Shown here piece after piece: positions 20,845 to 34,001 of a stretch of 64,000 bases of DNA. Both the position numbers and the translations under genes were made by a program. The stretch is from Acanthosepion esculentum. Taxonomy: Eukaryota > Mollusca > Cephalopoda > Sepiida > Sepiidae. The stretch covers positions 30,582,968-30,646,967 of the forward strand of contig OZ038509.1 of assembly GCA_964036315.1 (NCBI GenBank), written 5' to 3'. The notes below the pieces were generated by a model, which had not been told where the DNA came from, did not search any database, and was given only the letters and a program-made list of their open reading frames with translations. The first letter of the stretch is position 1; the number at the start of each line of letters is the position of its first letter.

Positions 20845-23800
20845 AATTGAAAATATTGAAATCAGATTGAAGTATAGATCATTTTGTATGTATCAATTCG
20901 CAAGTTTTGAAATTAGGTGGAATTATAGCTGATTTTTGTATTTTTTAATAGAAAATGTTGAAATCAAAAGGAATTGTAGCTAATTTTAATATATTTCGAT
21001 TGAAGATAAAGAAATCAAATGGAACTATACCAAATTTTGTTATTTGTAAATTGAAAATTTTGAAAATAAGTGGAATTACAGAAGATTTTGTTATTTTTCT
21101 ATTGAAAATGTTGAAATAAAATAGAATTACAGATGATTATGGTATTTTTCTATTGAAGACATTGAAAACAAATGAAATTATAACTGATTTTGTTATTTTC
21201 CAAATGAAAATGTTGAAATCAATTGGAATTATAGATGATTTTGTTATTTTTCAATTGATCACTTTGAAATTATGTGGAATTATATCTGATTTTGGTATTC
21301 TCAAATGAAAATGTTAAAATCAAATAGAATTATAGATGATTTTGTTGTTTTTCTATTGAAGACATTGAAACCAAATGGAATTATAGCTGTTTTTCTTAAA
21401 TTTTTCCAATTGAAAATTTTTGAAATTAAGTTATTTTTGTTATTTTTCATTTCAAAATATTTAAATCAAATGGAATTATAGCTGATTTTTTTTTTTGTCA
21501 AATAAAAATTACAAAATCAAATGGAATTATTACTATTTTGTTATTTTTCAATTAAAAATGTTCAAATCCAAGAGAATTACAGCTGATTTGGTTATTTTTC
21601 AATTGCAAATGTTTAAATCAAATGGGATTTTAGCTGATTTTGTTGTTTTTCATCTGCAAATGTCCAAATCAAATGGAATTATAGAAGATTTTCTTATTTA
21701 TCTATTGAACATGTGGAAATTAAGTAGAAATATAGCTGATTTTGTTATTTTTCAATTTAACATTTTGGAATCAAATGTAATTATAGCTGATTTTGTCCTT
21801 TTTCAATTGAAAATGCTGAAATCAAGCACAATATAGTTCATTTGTGTTTATCAATTTAAAATTTTGAAATTAAGTGGAATTATAGCATATTTTGGTATTT
21901 TTTGAGAGAAAGATGTGAAATCAAATAGAATTATAGCTGGTTTTGTCATTTCTCAATTGAAAATGTTGGAATCAAATACAATTATATTTGATTTTATTAT
22001 TTTTCACTTGAACATATTTAAATCAAATGGAATTATAGCTCATTCCATTATTAAGTTAACTGGAATTATAGATTAATTCGGTATTTATCAATTGAAAATA
22101 TTGAAATCAGACAGAATTATAGAGGATTTTGTAATTTTTCATTCAAATATACTGAAATAAAAGGAATTATGGCCAGTTTTCTTATTTTCCAATTCAAAAT
22201 TATGAAATTATATAGAATTATAGCAATTTTTGTTATTTTTTAATTTAACATGTTCAAATCAAATGGAAATATATCTCATTTTATATAATTGTCAATAAAA
22301 AATATTGAAATTAAGTTGAATTATAGATGATTTGGGTATTTTTCACTTGAAAATGTTAAAATCAAAAGCAATTATATATTATTTGGTATTTTTCAATAGA
22401 AAATATTGACTCAAATGAGATTATTGCTGAAACTAAAAATATTGAAATCAAATGGAATTAAATCATATTTTCATATTTTTCAATAAAAATGTATATATCT
22501 AGAAGAATTATAGCAGGTTTTCTTCCTTTTCAAAAATGTTAAAATTAAATGGAATTATAGCAGATTTTTTATTTTTTTATTTATTGACAATGTTGAAATC
22601 AAGATTTCGGTATTTTCAGATGAAATTGTTGAAATAAAGAAGAATTATAGTAGATTTTATTTTTCAATAGAAAATGTTGAAAACAAATAGAATTATAGCA
22701 GATTTTATATTTTCAATTGAAAATGTGGAAAGCAAGTAGAATTATAGCAGATTTTGATATTTCACAGTTCAAAATCTTGAAAACAAATGGAATTATAGAA
22801 TATTCTGTTGTTTTTCAATGGAAAAAGTTGAAAGCAAGTAGAATTATAACATATTTTGGTATTTTTCAATTAAAGTGGATGAACTCAAAAGAAATTATAG
22901 CAGATTTTCTAATCTTCCAATTCAAAATGTTGAAATAAATGGAGGTATGGCCGATTTTGTTAATTTTCAATTGTAAATCTTGAAATCAAGTTGAATTATT
23001 GAAGATTTTCTTATGTTTCAATCAAAAATGTACAAATGTACAATTAGAGCAGATTTTATTATTTTTCAATTGAAATTATGGAAATCGAGTAGAATTGTAA
23101 GAGATTTTGTTATTTTTCAATAGAACATCTTGAAATAAAATGGACTTATAGCAGATTTTGTGAAATTTGAATGAAAAATTTTGAAATAAAATGGAATCAT
23201 TGCAGATTTCTTATTTTTCAATTTAAAATGTTGAAATCAAATGGAATTATATCAGATTTTCTCAATTTTTAGTTTAAAATGTTGAAATCAAGTACAATTC
23301 TAGCAGATTTTGTTATTTTTCAATTGAAAATCTTGAAATCAATTTGAATTAAAGAAGATTTTGTTATTTTTCAAATGAGAATTTAGTAATCAAGTAGGAT
23401 TATAGCTGATTTTGTTATTTTTCAATTGAAAATGTAGCAATCACATGGAATTATAGCAGATTTTGTTATTTTTCATTTGAAAATGTTGAAATGAATTAGA
23501 ATTATGGCAGATTTTGTTATTTCTCAAAGGAAAATATTAAAATTAAATGGACTTGCAGCAGATTTTATATTTTTCAATTGAAAATGATCAAATGAAGCAA
23601 AATTATAGCAGATTTTATTACTTTTCAGATTAAAATGATGAAATCAAATGAAATTATAGGAGATTGTTTTATTTTGAAATTGAAACTGTAGAAAAGAAGT
23701 AGAAATATAGCAGATTTTGTTATTATTTAATTAAAAATGTTCAAATGAATTAGAAATATAGCAGATTTCATTACTTTTCAAATGAAAATGTTAAAATCAA

Positions 23801-26800
23801 ATGGAATAATAGCAGATTTGGTTATATTTCAATTGTAAATATTAAAATCAAATGGAATTATTGCAGATTTAGTTATTATTCAATTGAAAACATTAAAATC
23901 AAATGGAATTATAGCAGATTTTGTTACTTTTCAATTGAAAATGTTAAAATCAAATGGAATTATAGCAGATATTTTTCTTTTTCAAATGAAAATGTTGAAA
24001 TCAAATGGAATTATTGCTGACTTTTTCCCCAAATGGTAAATGTTAAAATCTAATGGAATTATAGCAGATTTTATTACTTTTCAATTGAAAATTTTGAAAT
24101 CAAATGTAATTATTGCTGACTTTTCCCCAAAATGAAAATGATAAAATCAAATTGAATTAAAGCAGATTTTGTTATACTTAAATTGAAAATATTAAAGTCA
24201 AATGGAATTATAGCAGATTTTGTTAATCTTCAATAGAAAATGTTAAAATCAAATGTAATTATAGCAGTATTTGTTATTTTTCTATTGAAAATGTTAAAAT
24301 GAAATGGAATTATAGTAGATTTTATTAATCTTCAATGGAAAGTTTTAAAATCAAATAGAATTATGGGAGATTTTGTTATTTTTCAATTGAAAAGGTTAAA
24401 ATCAAATGGAATTATAGTAGATTTTTTTATTTGTCAATTGAAAAATCTTAAAATCAAATGGAATTATAGCAGATTTTGTTATTTTTCAATTGAAAATATT
24501 AAAATCAAATGGAATTATAGCAGATGTTGTTATTTTTCTATTGAAATGTTAACATCAAATAGAGTTATAGAAGATTTCGTTTTTTCAATTGAAAATGTTA
24601 AAATCAAATGGTATTATAGCAGATTTTGTTATTTTTCAATAGAAAAATGTTAAAATCAAAGGGAATTATTGCCTATTTTGTTATTTTTCAATTGAAAATG
24701 TTAAAATCAAATGGAATTATAGCAGATTTTGTTGTTATTCAATTGAAAATATAAAAAATCAAATGGAATTATATCAGATTTTGGTATTTTTCAAGGGAAA
24801 ATTTTACAATCAAATGGAAGTATAGCAGATTTTGTTAATCTTCAATTAAAAATGTTAAAATGAAATGTAATTATAGCAGAATTTGTTATTTTTCTATTGA
24901 AAATGTTAAAATCAAAAGGAATTACAGTAGATTTTTTAATCTGCAATCGAAATTTTTAAAATCAAATGGAATTATAGCAGATTTTGTTATTTTTCAATTG
25001 AAAATGTTATAATCCAATGGAATTCTTGCATATTTTGTTATTTATCAATTGAAAATGTTAAAATCCAATGGAATTATAGCAGATTTTATTATTTTCAATT
25101 GAAAATGTTAAAATCAAATGTAATTAAAGCAGATTTTCTCATTTTTCAATTGAGAAGGTTAAAAACAAATGGAATTATAGCAGATTTTTTTATTTTTCAA
25201 TTGAAAATCATAAAATCAAATGGTATTATAGCAGATTTTATTAATCTTTAATTGAAAATGTTAAAATCAAATGGAATTATATTTTGCATATTTTGCATAT
25301 TTTGTTACTTTTCAATTGAAAGTGTTAAAATCAAATGGAATTATAGCAGATTTTGTTACATTTCAATTGAAAATTTTAAAATCAAATGGAATTATAGCAG
25401 ATTTTGTTATTTTTCAATTGAAAATATTAAAGTCAAATAGAATTATAGCAGATTTTGTTAATATTCAATTGAAAATGTTAAAATCAAATAGAATTATGGG
25501 AGGTTTTGTTAATCTTCAATTGAAAATGTTAATATCAAATGTAATTATAGCAGAATTTGTTATTTCTCTATTGAAAAGGTTAAAATCAAACGATATTATA
25601 GCAGATTTTGTTATTTTTCAATTGAAAATGTTAAAATCAAGTGGAATTATTGCATATTTTGATATTTTTCAATTGAAAATTTTAAAATCAAATGGGATTA
25701 TAGCAGATTTTATTATTTTCAATTGAAAATGTTAAAATCAAATGTAATTAAAGCAGATTTTCTCATTTTTCAATTGAGAAGGTTAAAAACAAATGGAATT
25801 ATAGCAGATTTTTTTATTTTTCAATTGAAAATCATAAAATCAAATGGTATTATAGCAGATTTTATTAATCTTTAATTGAAAATGTTAAAATCAAATGGAA
25901 TTATATTTTGCATATTTTGCATATTTTGTTACTTTTCAATTGAAAGTGTTAAAATCAAATGGAATTATAGCAGATTTTGTTACATTTCAATTGAAAATTT
26001 TAAAATCAAATGGAATTATAGCAGATTTTGTTATTTTTCAATTGAAAATATTAAAGTCAAATAGAATTATAGCAGATTTTGTTAATATTCAATTGAAAAT
26101 GTTAAAATCAAATAGAATTATGGGAGGTTTTGTTAATCTTCAATTGAAAATGTTAATATCAAATGTAATTATAGCAGAATTTGTTATTTCTCTATTGAAA
26201 AGGTTAAAATCAAACGATATTATAGCAGATTTTGTTATTTTTCAATTGAAAATGTTAAAATCAAGTGGAATTATTGCATATTTTGATATTTTTCAATTGA
26301 AAATTTTAAAATCAAATGGGATTATAGCAAAATTTGTTATTTTTCAATTGTAAATGTTAAAATCATATGGAATTATATCAGATTTTGTCATTTTTCAAAT
26401 GAAAATTTTAAAATCAAATGGAATTATAGCAGATTTTGTTATTTTTCAATTGAAAATGTTAAAATCAAATGGAATTATAGAAGATTTTTTTTTTACAATT
26501 GAAAATATTACAGTCAAATGGAAGTATAGCAGATTTTGTTAATCTTCAATTGAAAATGTTAAAATCAAATGTAATTATAGCAGAAGTTGTTATTTTTCTA
26601 TTGAAAATGTAAAACAAAATTGAATTATACTGGATTTTGTTAATCTTCAATCGAAAATTTTAAAATCAAATGGAATTATAGCAGATTTTGTTATTTATCA
26701 ATTGAAAATGTTAAACTCAAATGGAATTATAGCAGATTTTGATATTTTAAATTGAAAATTTTAAAATCAAATGTAATTAAAGCAGATTTTCTTATTTTTC

Positions 26801-29800
26801 AATTGAAAATGTTAAAAACAAATGGAATTGTAGGAGATTTTGTTATTTTTCAATTGAAAATGTTACAATCAAATGGAATTATAGCAGATTTTGTTATGTT
26901 TCAATTGAAAATGTTACAATCAAATGGAATTATAGCAGATTTTGTTATTTTTCAATTGAAAATTTTTAAAATCCAATGCAATTATTGCAGATCTTATTTT
27001 TCAATTGAAAATTTTAAAATCAAATGGGATTATAGCAGATTTTGTTATTTTTCAATTGAAAATGATAAAATCAAATGGAATTATAGCATATTGTTATTTT
27101 TCAAATGAAAATTTTAAAATCAAATGGAATTGTAGCAGATTTTGTTATTTTTCAATTGAAAATGTTAAAATCTAATGTAATTAAAGCAGATTTTATTATT
27201 TTTCAATTGAAAATGTTAAAAACAAATGGAATTATAGCAGATTTTGTTATTTTTCAATTGAAAATGTTAAAATCAAAAGGTATTATAGCAGATTGTTATT
27301 TTTCAAATGAAAATGTTAAAATCAAAAGGTATTATAGCAGATTTTGTTATTTTTCAAATGAAAATGTTAAAATCAAAAGGTATTATAGCAGATTTTGTTA
27401 TTTTTCAAATGAAAATGTTAAAATCAAAAGGTATTATAGCAGATTTTGTTATTTTTCAAATGAACATGTTAAAATTCAATGCAATTATTACAGATTTTCT
27501 TATTTTTCAATTGACAATTTTAAAATCAAATGGTATTATAACAGATTTTGTTAATCTTTAATTGAAAATGTTAAAATCAAATGGAATTATAGCAGATTTT
27601 GTTACTTTTCAATTGAAAATGTTAAAATCAAATGGAATTCTAGCAGATTTTTTTACTTTTCAATTGAATATATTACAGTCAAATACAATTATAGCAGATT
27701 TTGTTAATCTTGAATTGAAAATGTTAAAATCAAATGTAATTTTGGCAGATTTTGTTATTTTTTAATTGAAAATATTAAAATCAAATGGTATTATTTCAGA
27801 TTTTGTTATTTTTCAATTGAAAATGTTAAAATCAAATGGAATTATTGAATATTTTGTTATTTTCAATTGAAAATGTTAAAATCAAATGGAATTATAGTAG
27901 AATTTGTCATTTTTCTATTGAAAATGTTAAAATCAAATGGAATTATAGCAGATTTTGTTACTTTTCAATTAAAAATATTAAAATTAAATGGAATTATAAC
28001 AGATTTTGTCATTTTTCAATTGAAAATGTCAAAATCTAATGCAATTATTGCAGATTTTGTTATTTATCAATTGAAAATATTGAAATCAAATGGAATTATA
28101 GCAATTTTCTTATTCTTCAATTGAAAATGTTTAAATCAAATGGAATTGTTCCATATTTATTTATTTATCAATTGAAAATATTAAAATCAAATGGAATTAT
28201 AGGTGATTTTATAATTTTTCCATTGAAAATATTAAAGTCAATTTGTATTATTGCAGATTTTGTTAATTTTCAATAGAAAATGTTACAATCAAATGGAATT
28301 ATAGCAGACTTTCTTATTCTTCAATTTAAAATGCTAAAATCAAATGTAATTATAGAAGATTTTGATATTTTTCAATTGAAAATGTTAAAATTAGAAGGAA
28401 TTATTGCCGATTTTGTTATTTTTTAATTCAAAATATTAAAGTCAAATGGAATTATAGCAGATTTTGTTGTTTTTCAATTGAATATGTGAAAATCAAATGG
28501 AATTATAGCAGATTTTGTTATTTTCAATTGAAAATATTAAAATCCAATGGAATTATAGCAAATGTTGTAATTTTTCAATTGAACACGTTAAAATCAAATG
28601 GAATTATAGCAGATTTTGTTATTCTTCAATTGAAAAGGTTGAAATCAAATGGATTTATGGCAGATGTTCTTATTTTTCAATTGAAAATGTAAAAATCAAA
28701 TGTAATTTTGGCAGCTTATGTTCTTTTTCAATTGAAAATGTTAAAATGAAAAAAAATTATAGCAGATTTTGTTATTCTTCAATTGAATATGTTGGTATCA
28801 AATGGAATTATCACAGATTTTGTTATTTTTCAATTGGAAACGTTGAAATCAAATGGATTTATACCAGATTTTGTTATTTTTCAATGGAAAATGTTACAAT
28901 CAAATACAATATTACCAGATTTTATTATTCTTCAATAGAAAATGTAGAAATCATATGGAATTATGGTCGATGTTATTATTTTTCAATTGAAAAGGTTAAC
29001 ATCAAATGGAATTATTGCAATTTTTTTATTCTTCAATTGAAAATGATAAAATCAAATAGAATTATGTCAGATGTTGTTATTTATTAATTGAATATATTAA
29101 AATCAAATGGAATTATAGTAGATTTTGTTATTTTTCAATTAAAAATTTTAAAATCAAATGGAATTATAGCAGATTTTGTTATTTTTAAATTGAAAATGCT
29201 AACAAAAAACGAATTATAGCAGATTTTGTTATTTTTCAATTGAAAATGTTGAAATCAAATGGAATTATAGCAGATTTTGGTATCTTTCAATAGAAAGTAT
29301 TATAATCAAATGGAATTAAAGGCATTTTGTTATTTTTCAATAGAAAATGTTAAAATCAAATAGAATCATGGCAGAGTTTGTTATTTTTCAATTGAAAATG
29401 TTGAAATCAATTGGAATTATATTAGATTTTGTTATTCTTCAATTGAAAATGTTAAAACCAACTAAAATTATTGCAGATTTTGTTATTTTTCAAATGAAAA
29501 TGTAAAAATCTAATTTAATTATCGCAGATATTGTTATTTTGATATTGCAAATTTTAAATCAAATGGAATTATAGCTGATTTTGTTATATTTCAATTGAAA
29601 ATGTTAAAATCAAATGGAATTATAGCAGATTTTGATATTTTTCAATTGGAAATGTTAAAATCAAATGGAATTTTAGCAGATTGTTTTTTTTCAATTGAAA
29701 ATGTTGAAATCAAATGGAATTATAGCATATTTTTTTTATTTTTCAATTGAAAATCTTGAAATCAAAAGGATTTATAGAAGATTTTGTAATTTTTCAATTG

Positions 29801-32169
29801 AAAATGTTACAATCAAATGGAATTTAGAGCAGATTTTATTCTTTTTCAATTGAAAATGTTAAAATCAATTGGAATTATACCAGATTTTGTTATTCTTCAA
29901 TTGCAAATGTTGAAATCAAATGGAATTATAGCCGATTTTGATATTTTTCAAATGAAAATGTTAAAATCAGATGGAATTATAGCAGATTTTGTTATTTTTC
30001 AAACGAAAATGTAAAAATCAACTGTAATTAGAGTAGATATTGTTATTTTGAAATTGAAAATGTTAAAATCAAATGGAATTATAGCTGATTTTGGTATATT
30101 TCTATTGAAAATATTAAAATCAAATGGCATTATAGAAGATTTTGTTTTCGCTAATTGAAAATGTACAAATCAAAAGGAATTATAGCAGATTATATTAGTC
30201 TTCCAATGAAAATATTAAAATCAAATAGAATTATAGCAGATTTTCTTATTTTCCAATAGAAAATGTTAAAATCAAATGGAATTATAGAAGATTTATTTTA
30301 TTCTTCAATTAAAAATGATAATATCAAATGAAATTATGGCAGATTTTGTTATTTTTCAATTGATAATGTAAAAATCACATGGAATTATATCAGATTTTGT
30401 TATTTTTCAATTGAAAATGTTCAAATCAAATAGAATATTACCAGATTTTGATATTATTCAATTGAAAATGTTAAAATCAAAAGGAATTATAGAAGATTTT
30501 GTTATTTTTTAATTCAAAATGTTAAAATCAAAAGGAATTATAGCAGATTTTGTTATTTTTCAATTGAAAATATTAAAAACAAATAGAATTATAGCAAATT
30601 TTGTTATTCTTCAATTTAAAATGTAGGAATCAAATGGAATTATAGGAGATTTTGTTATTTATCAATTGAAAATGTTGAAATCAAATGGGATTATAGCAGA
30701 TTTTGGTATTTTTCAATAGAAAATGTTAAAATCAAATGGAATTATAGAAATTTTTTATTCTTCAATTGAAAATGTTAAGATCAAATGGAATTATAGCAGA
30801 CTTTGTTATCTTTCAATTGAAACTGTAAAAATCAAATGTAATTATAGCAGATTGTTATTTTTAAATTGAAAATGTTAAAATCAAACTGAAATATCGTAGA
30901 TTTCATTATTTTTCAATTGAAAATGTTAAAATCAAATGGAATTATAGAAGATTTTGTTATTTTTCAATAGAAAATGTTAAAAACAAATGGAATTATAGCA
31001 GATTTTGTTGTTTTTCAATTTAAAATGTTAAAATCAAATGGAATTATAACAGAATTTTTTATTTTTCAATTGAAAATGTTAAAATCAAATGGAATTATAA
31101 CAGAATTTTTTATTTTTCAATTGAAAATGTTAAAATCAAATGGAATTATAACAGAATTTTTTATTTTTCAATTGAAAATGTTAAAATCAAATGGAATTAT
31201 AGCATATTTTGTTATTTTTCAAATGTAAATGTTAAAATCTTATGGAATTAGAGCAGATTTTCCTATTTTTCAATTGTAAATGTTTAACTCAAATGGAATT
31301 ATGGCAGATTTTGTTATTTTTCAAATGTAAATGTTAAAATCAAATGGAATTATAGTAGATTTTATTATTTTTCAGTTGAAAATTTGAAAATCAAATGGAA
31401 TTCTAGCAGATTTTGATATTATTCATTTGAAAATGTTAAGATCAAATGGAATTACATCAGATTTTGTTATCTTTCAATTGTAAATGCTAAAATCAAATGG
31501 AATTATAGCAGATTTTGTTATTTTTCATTTGTAAATTTTTAACTCAAATGGAATTATAGCAGATTTTGTTATTTTTCAAATGTAAATGTTAAAATCATAT
31601 GGAATTATAGCAGATTTTCTCATCTTTCAATTGAAAATGTTAAAATCAAATGGAATTATAGTAGATTTTGTTATTTTTCATTTGAAAATTTGAAAATCTA
31701 ATGGAATTGTAGCAGATTGTTATTTTTCAATTGAAAACGTTAAAATCAAATGGAATTATAGCAGATTTTGTTCTTATCTTTCAATTGTAAATGTTAAAAT
31801 CAAATGGAATTATAGCAGATTTTATTATTTTTCAATTAAAAATGTTAAAATCAAATAGAATTATATCAGATTTTGTTATCTTTTAATTGTCAATGTTAAA
31901 ATCAAATGGAATTATAGCAGATTTTTTATTTTTCATATGAAAACTTTCAAATCAATTGGAATTGTAGCAGATTTTGTTATTTTTCAATAGAAAATGTTAA
32001 AATGAAATGGAATTATCGGAGATTTTGTTATTTTTCAATTGTAAATGTAAAAATCAAATGGAATTATAGCACATTTTGTTATTTTTCAATTGAAAATGTT
32101 AAAATCAAATGGAATTATAGCAGATTTTGTCATTTTTCTATTTAATGTTAAAATGAAATGGAATTATAG
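20845..32169. repeat. Satellite B, diverged edge of a 51-bp tandem array
   Basis: About 220 units of near 51 bp. The consensus order is ATTATAGCAGATTTTGTTAT, then TTTTCAATTGAAAATGTTAA, then AATCAAATGGA. At the far left the units read ATAGCTGATT and are strongly diverged with many indels. From about 23 kb ATAGCAGATT dominates, and units approach consensus toward the right. Local near-identical runs occur, such as four units near 27270-27470 and three exact units near 31022-31190. The short 17-residue-periodic open frames follow from 51 being divisible by three. Confidence 0.95.
25085..26332. repeat. Tandem duplication of a 624-bp block within satellite B
   Basis: The second half (from about 25709) repeats the first at an offset of 624 bp with essentially no differences that I can see. 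It includes the rare ATATTTTGCATATTTTGCAT insertion near 25288 and 25912. Neighbouring monomers are far more diverged from each other, so the duplication is recent and acted on a block of about 12 monomers. Confidence 0.85.
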
Positions 32170-33177
32170 TGTAACACTATTTAGAAACGGCAGGTTAATT
32201 AATCAATTAATTAACCACAGAAGTTAATTATGGGGATTACTTAAACCGATAGATATAACGAAAGACATACTGACCGCTATTCTTTTTGTTTTGTTATTTT
32301 CCCAAAACAGGTTATCGGTGAAAAAAAGATTTTTTGTTTTGTTATTTTCAAGTGCGAATCAAGATAACCATTTTACTTTCTCGCGGAAGTGTGATGCTGA
32401 GATATGCCAAATTATCTGCAAGGACAAAAGAAGGAAAAAGAGAAAGAAGAGAAGGAAACAGAGGGACAAGACTTAACAACTTAGATGATAAGAGAAAGAA
32501 AAAGGCCACCCACAAAAGCGATGTTTTGGGTAGTGGAATGGCGAAAATTCTGATTAGATTAGTTGAGGGATACCAGAGCTTCTGGGCAGATAAAACATTG
32601 GCTGTGTCAGGATGACGAACTTGTGTTATCAGTAGTTGATGGGTCGTCTGCCGACCGCATACGGAACTCGGCCCTGGATTGAGAGGAAATGTCGACTGGA
32701 CAGAACATCTGCGTTCTGTTTAAATTCGTTTGTGATAACAGAAGCCATGTTATTGTATTTATTTTAATTAACCCAATTTCGCAAAAAAAATTTGTCAACT
32801 TAATGTTGGCGGAAAAACTTGGTTGAGAAAAACCATATCCCGTGAAGTTGGATAAAAATTGAGATTATCAGTTGACGCCTACTGGCCGAATAGCCAGGCG
32901 GAGATGATCATGTGACGCAGAGAGGAGGCCTGCCACCGCCCATTGAGAGGATAGGTATGAGATGTTACTGCGAGGAAGTGGGAAAACCGTTGACGCCCTC
33001 TAAAGTATGGTGAGATACCCATATGAGAGCAGAAGAGGGTGGGAGTGGAATAAGATTTCCAAATATGGAAAATGATAATTATTTTTGGCCGAAAACAAAG
33101 AAAATCCTTATTGGGGATTTGAAATCAACGTGGTGGCCACACCACGTCCGACCCCACGCCAGGTTTTGATCGGCGTC

Positions 33178-33186
33178 CATTATAAG
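33178..33186 (+). promoter_or_regulatory. TATA box of LTR block 1
   Basis: CATTATAAGC follows GATCGGCGTC, at the position equivalent to 37983 in block 2 and 4628 in the decayed element. Confidence 0.55.
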
Positions 33187-33307
33187 CAAACGTCTTCAAG
33201 AGTCCAGTCAGTGAATGAAGAGTATAGCCAGTACAGTAAGAGAGAGCAGTGCAGTGCAGTTCGCAGAGAGACGTGCCTCACACAGGTGAGCACACGATTC
33301 CATGCCT

Positions 33308-33490
33308 TCCGACTTAGACTTCTAACCAAGAACAGATTTGTTGAAGTCCGACTTTAGATTTCCCACCAAAACAAGTTTCCGACTTAGACTTCTAACCAAG
33401 AACAAATTTGTTGAAGTCCGACTTTAGATTTCCCACCAAAGCAAGTTTCCGACTTAGACTTCTAACCAAGAACAAATTATAGAAGTCTGA
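33308..33490 (+). repeat. 70-bp direct repeats in the LTR, downstream of the TATA box
   Basis: TCCGACTTAGACTTCTAACC begins at 33308, 33378 and 33448, an exact 70-bp period with 2.6 copies. Block 2 has the same repeat starting at 38120 and 38190 (1.6 copies), so copy number differs between the two LTRs. Confidence 0.9.
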
Positions 33491-34001
33491 CTTATATTTT
33501 GAACCAGAGCCGACTTTATTGAAAGACAATCCAGATATCCAGAACTAGCAAAAAGTGTTACAATCCACATTTATTTTCTTCCGACTGGGAGAGAAAGAGA
33601 GAGACGCACTCCTGTAACTCAACAAACCGACATAAAATTAATCACTATTCCTAACCAGCCGCTCGCCTTGAAGTTGTTGTTTGTGCTTTTTTTTTTCTTA
33701 TCTACATTTATTGTGCAGTATCACCTTGACCCGGATTCGGCTGGCACTACAGCCCGACGTCTGATTGATCTCGTCAACCTAAGATCAAATCACAACGTGG
33801 GTAGGTTGAATCGAGATCAAAGCAGTTGCTTCGGTGACCAGGCGTTGGAAGCGAGCCGAGTACGACAAGAACCCAACAAAACTTCAACCAATGTCCCAGG
33901 GTTAGCCCGTCACAAAGGACCGACGTTACATATTGGCGTTGTGACTGAAAAAGAATTTGGGTGTCACAAATGGTGCGCTGACCAGGACGACGGGTGTCAC
34001 A

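Larger units (their letters stand above)
32170..34001 (+). mobile_element. LTR plus primer-site block 1 inserted in satellite B
   Basis: The block starts TGTAACACTATTTAG. A likely LTR end is GTTACA at 33930 (inverse of TGTAAC), giving a 1761-bp LTR. It is followed by a primer-site-like TATTGGCGTTGTGACTG. The block ends GGTGTCACA at 34001, itself a near-inverse of TGTAACAC. ATAG flanks both sides (32166-32169 and 34002-34005), compatible with a 4-bp target duplication. It carries a TATA box at about 33178 and no intact coding frame; an apparent signal-peptide-like frame at 33668 starts with TTG, not ATG. It is closely similar to the block at 36995, with indels. Confidence 0.75.
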
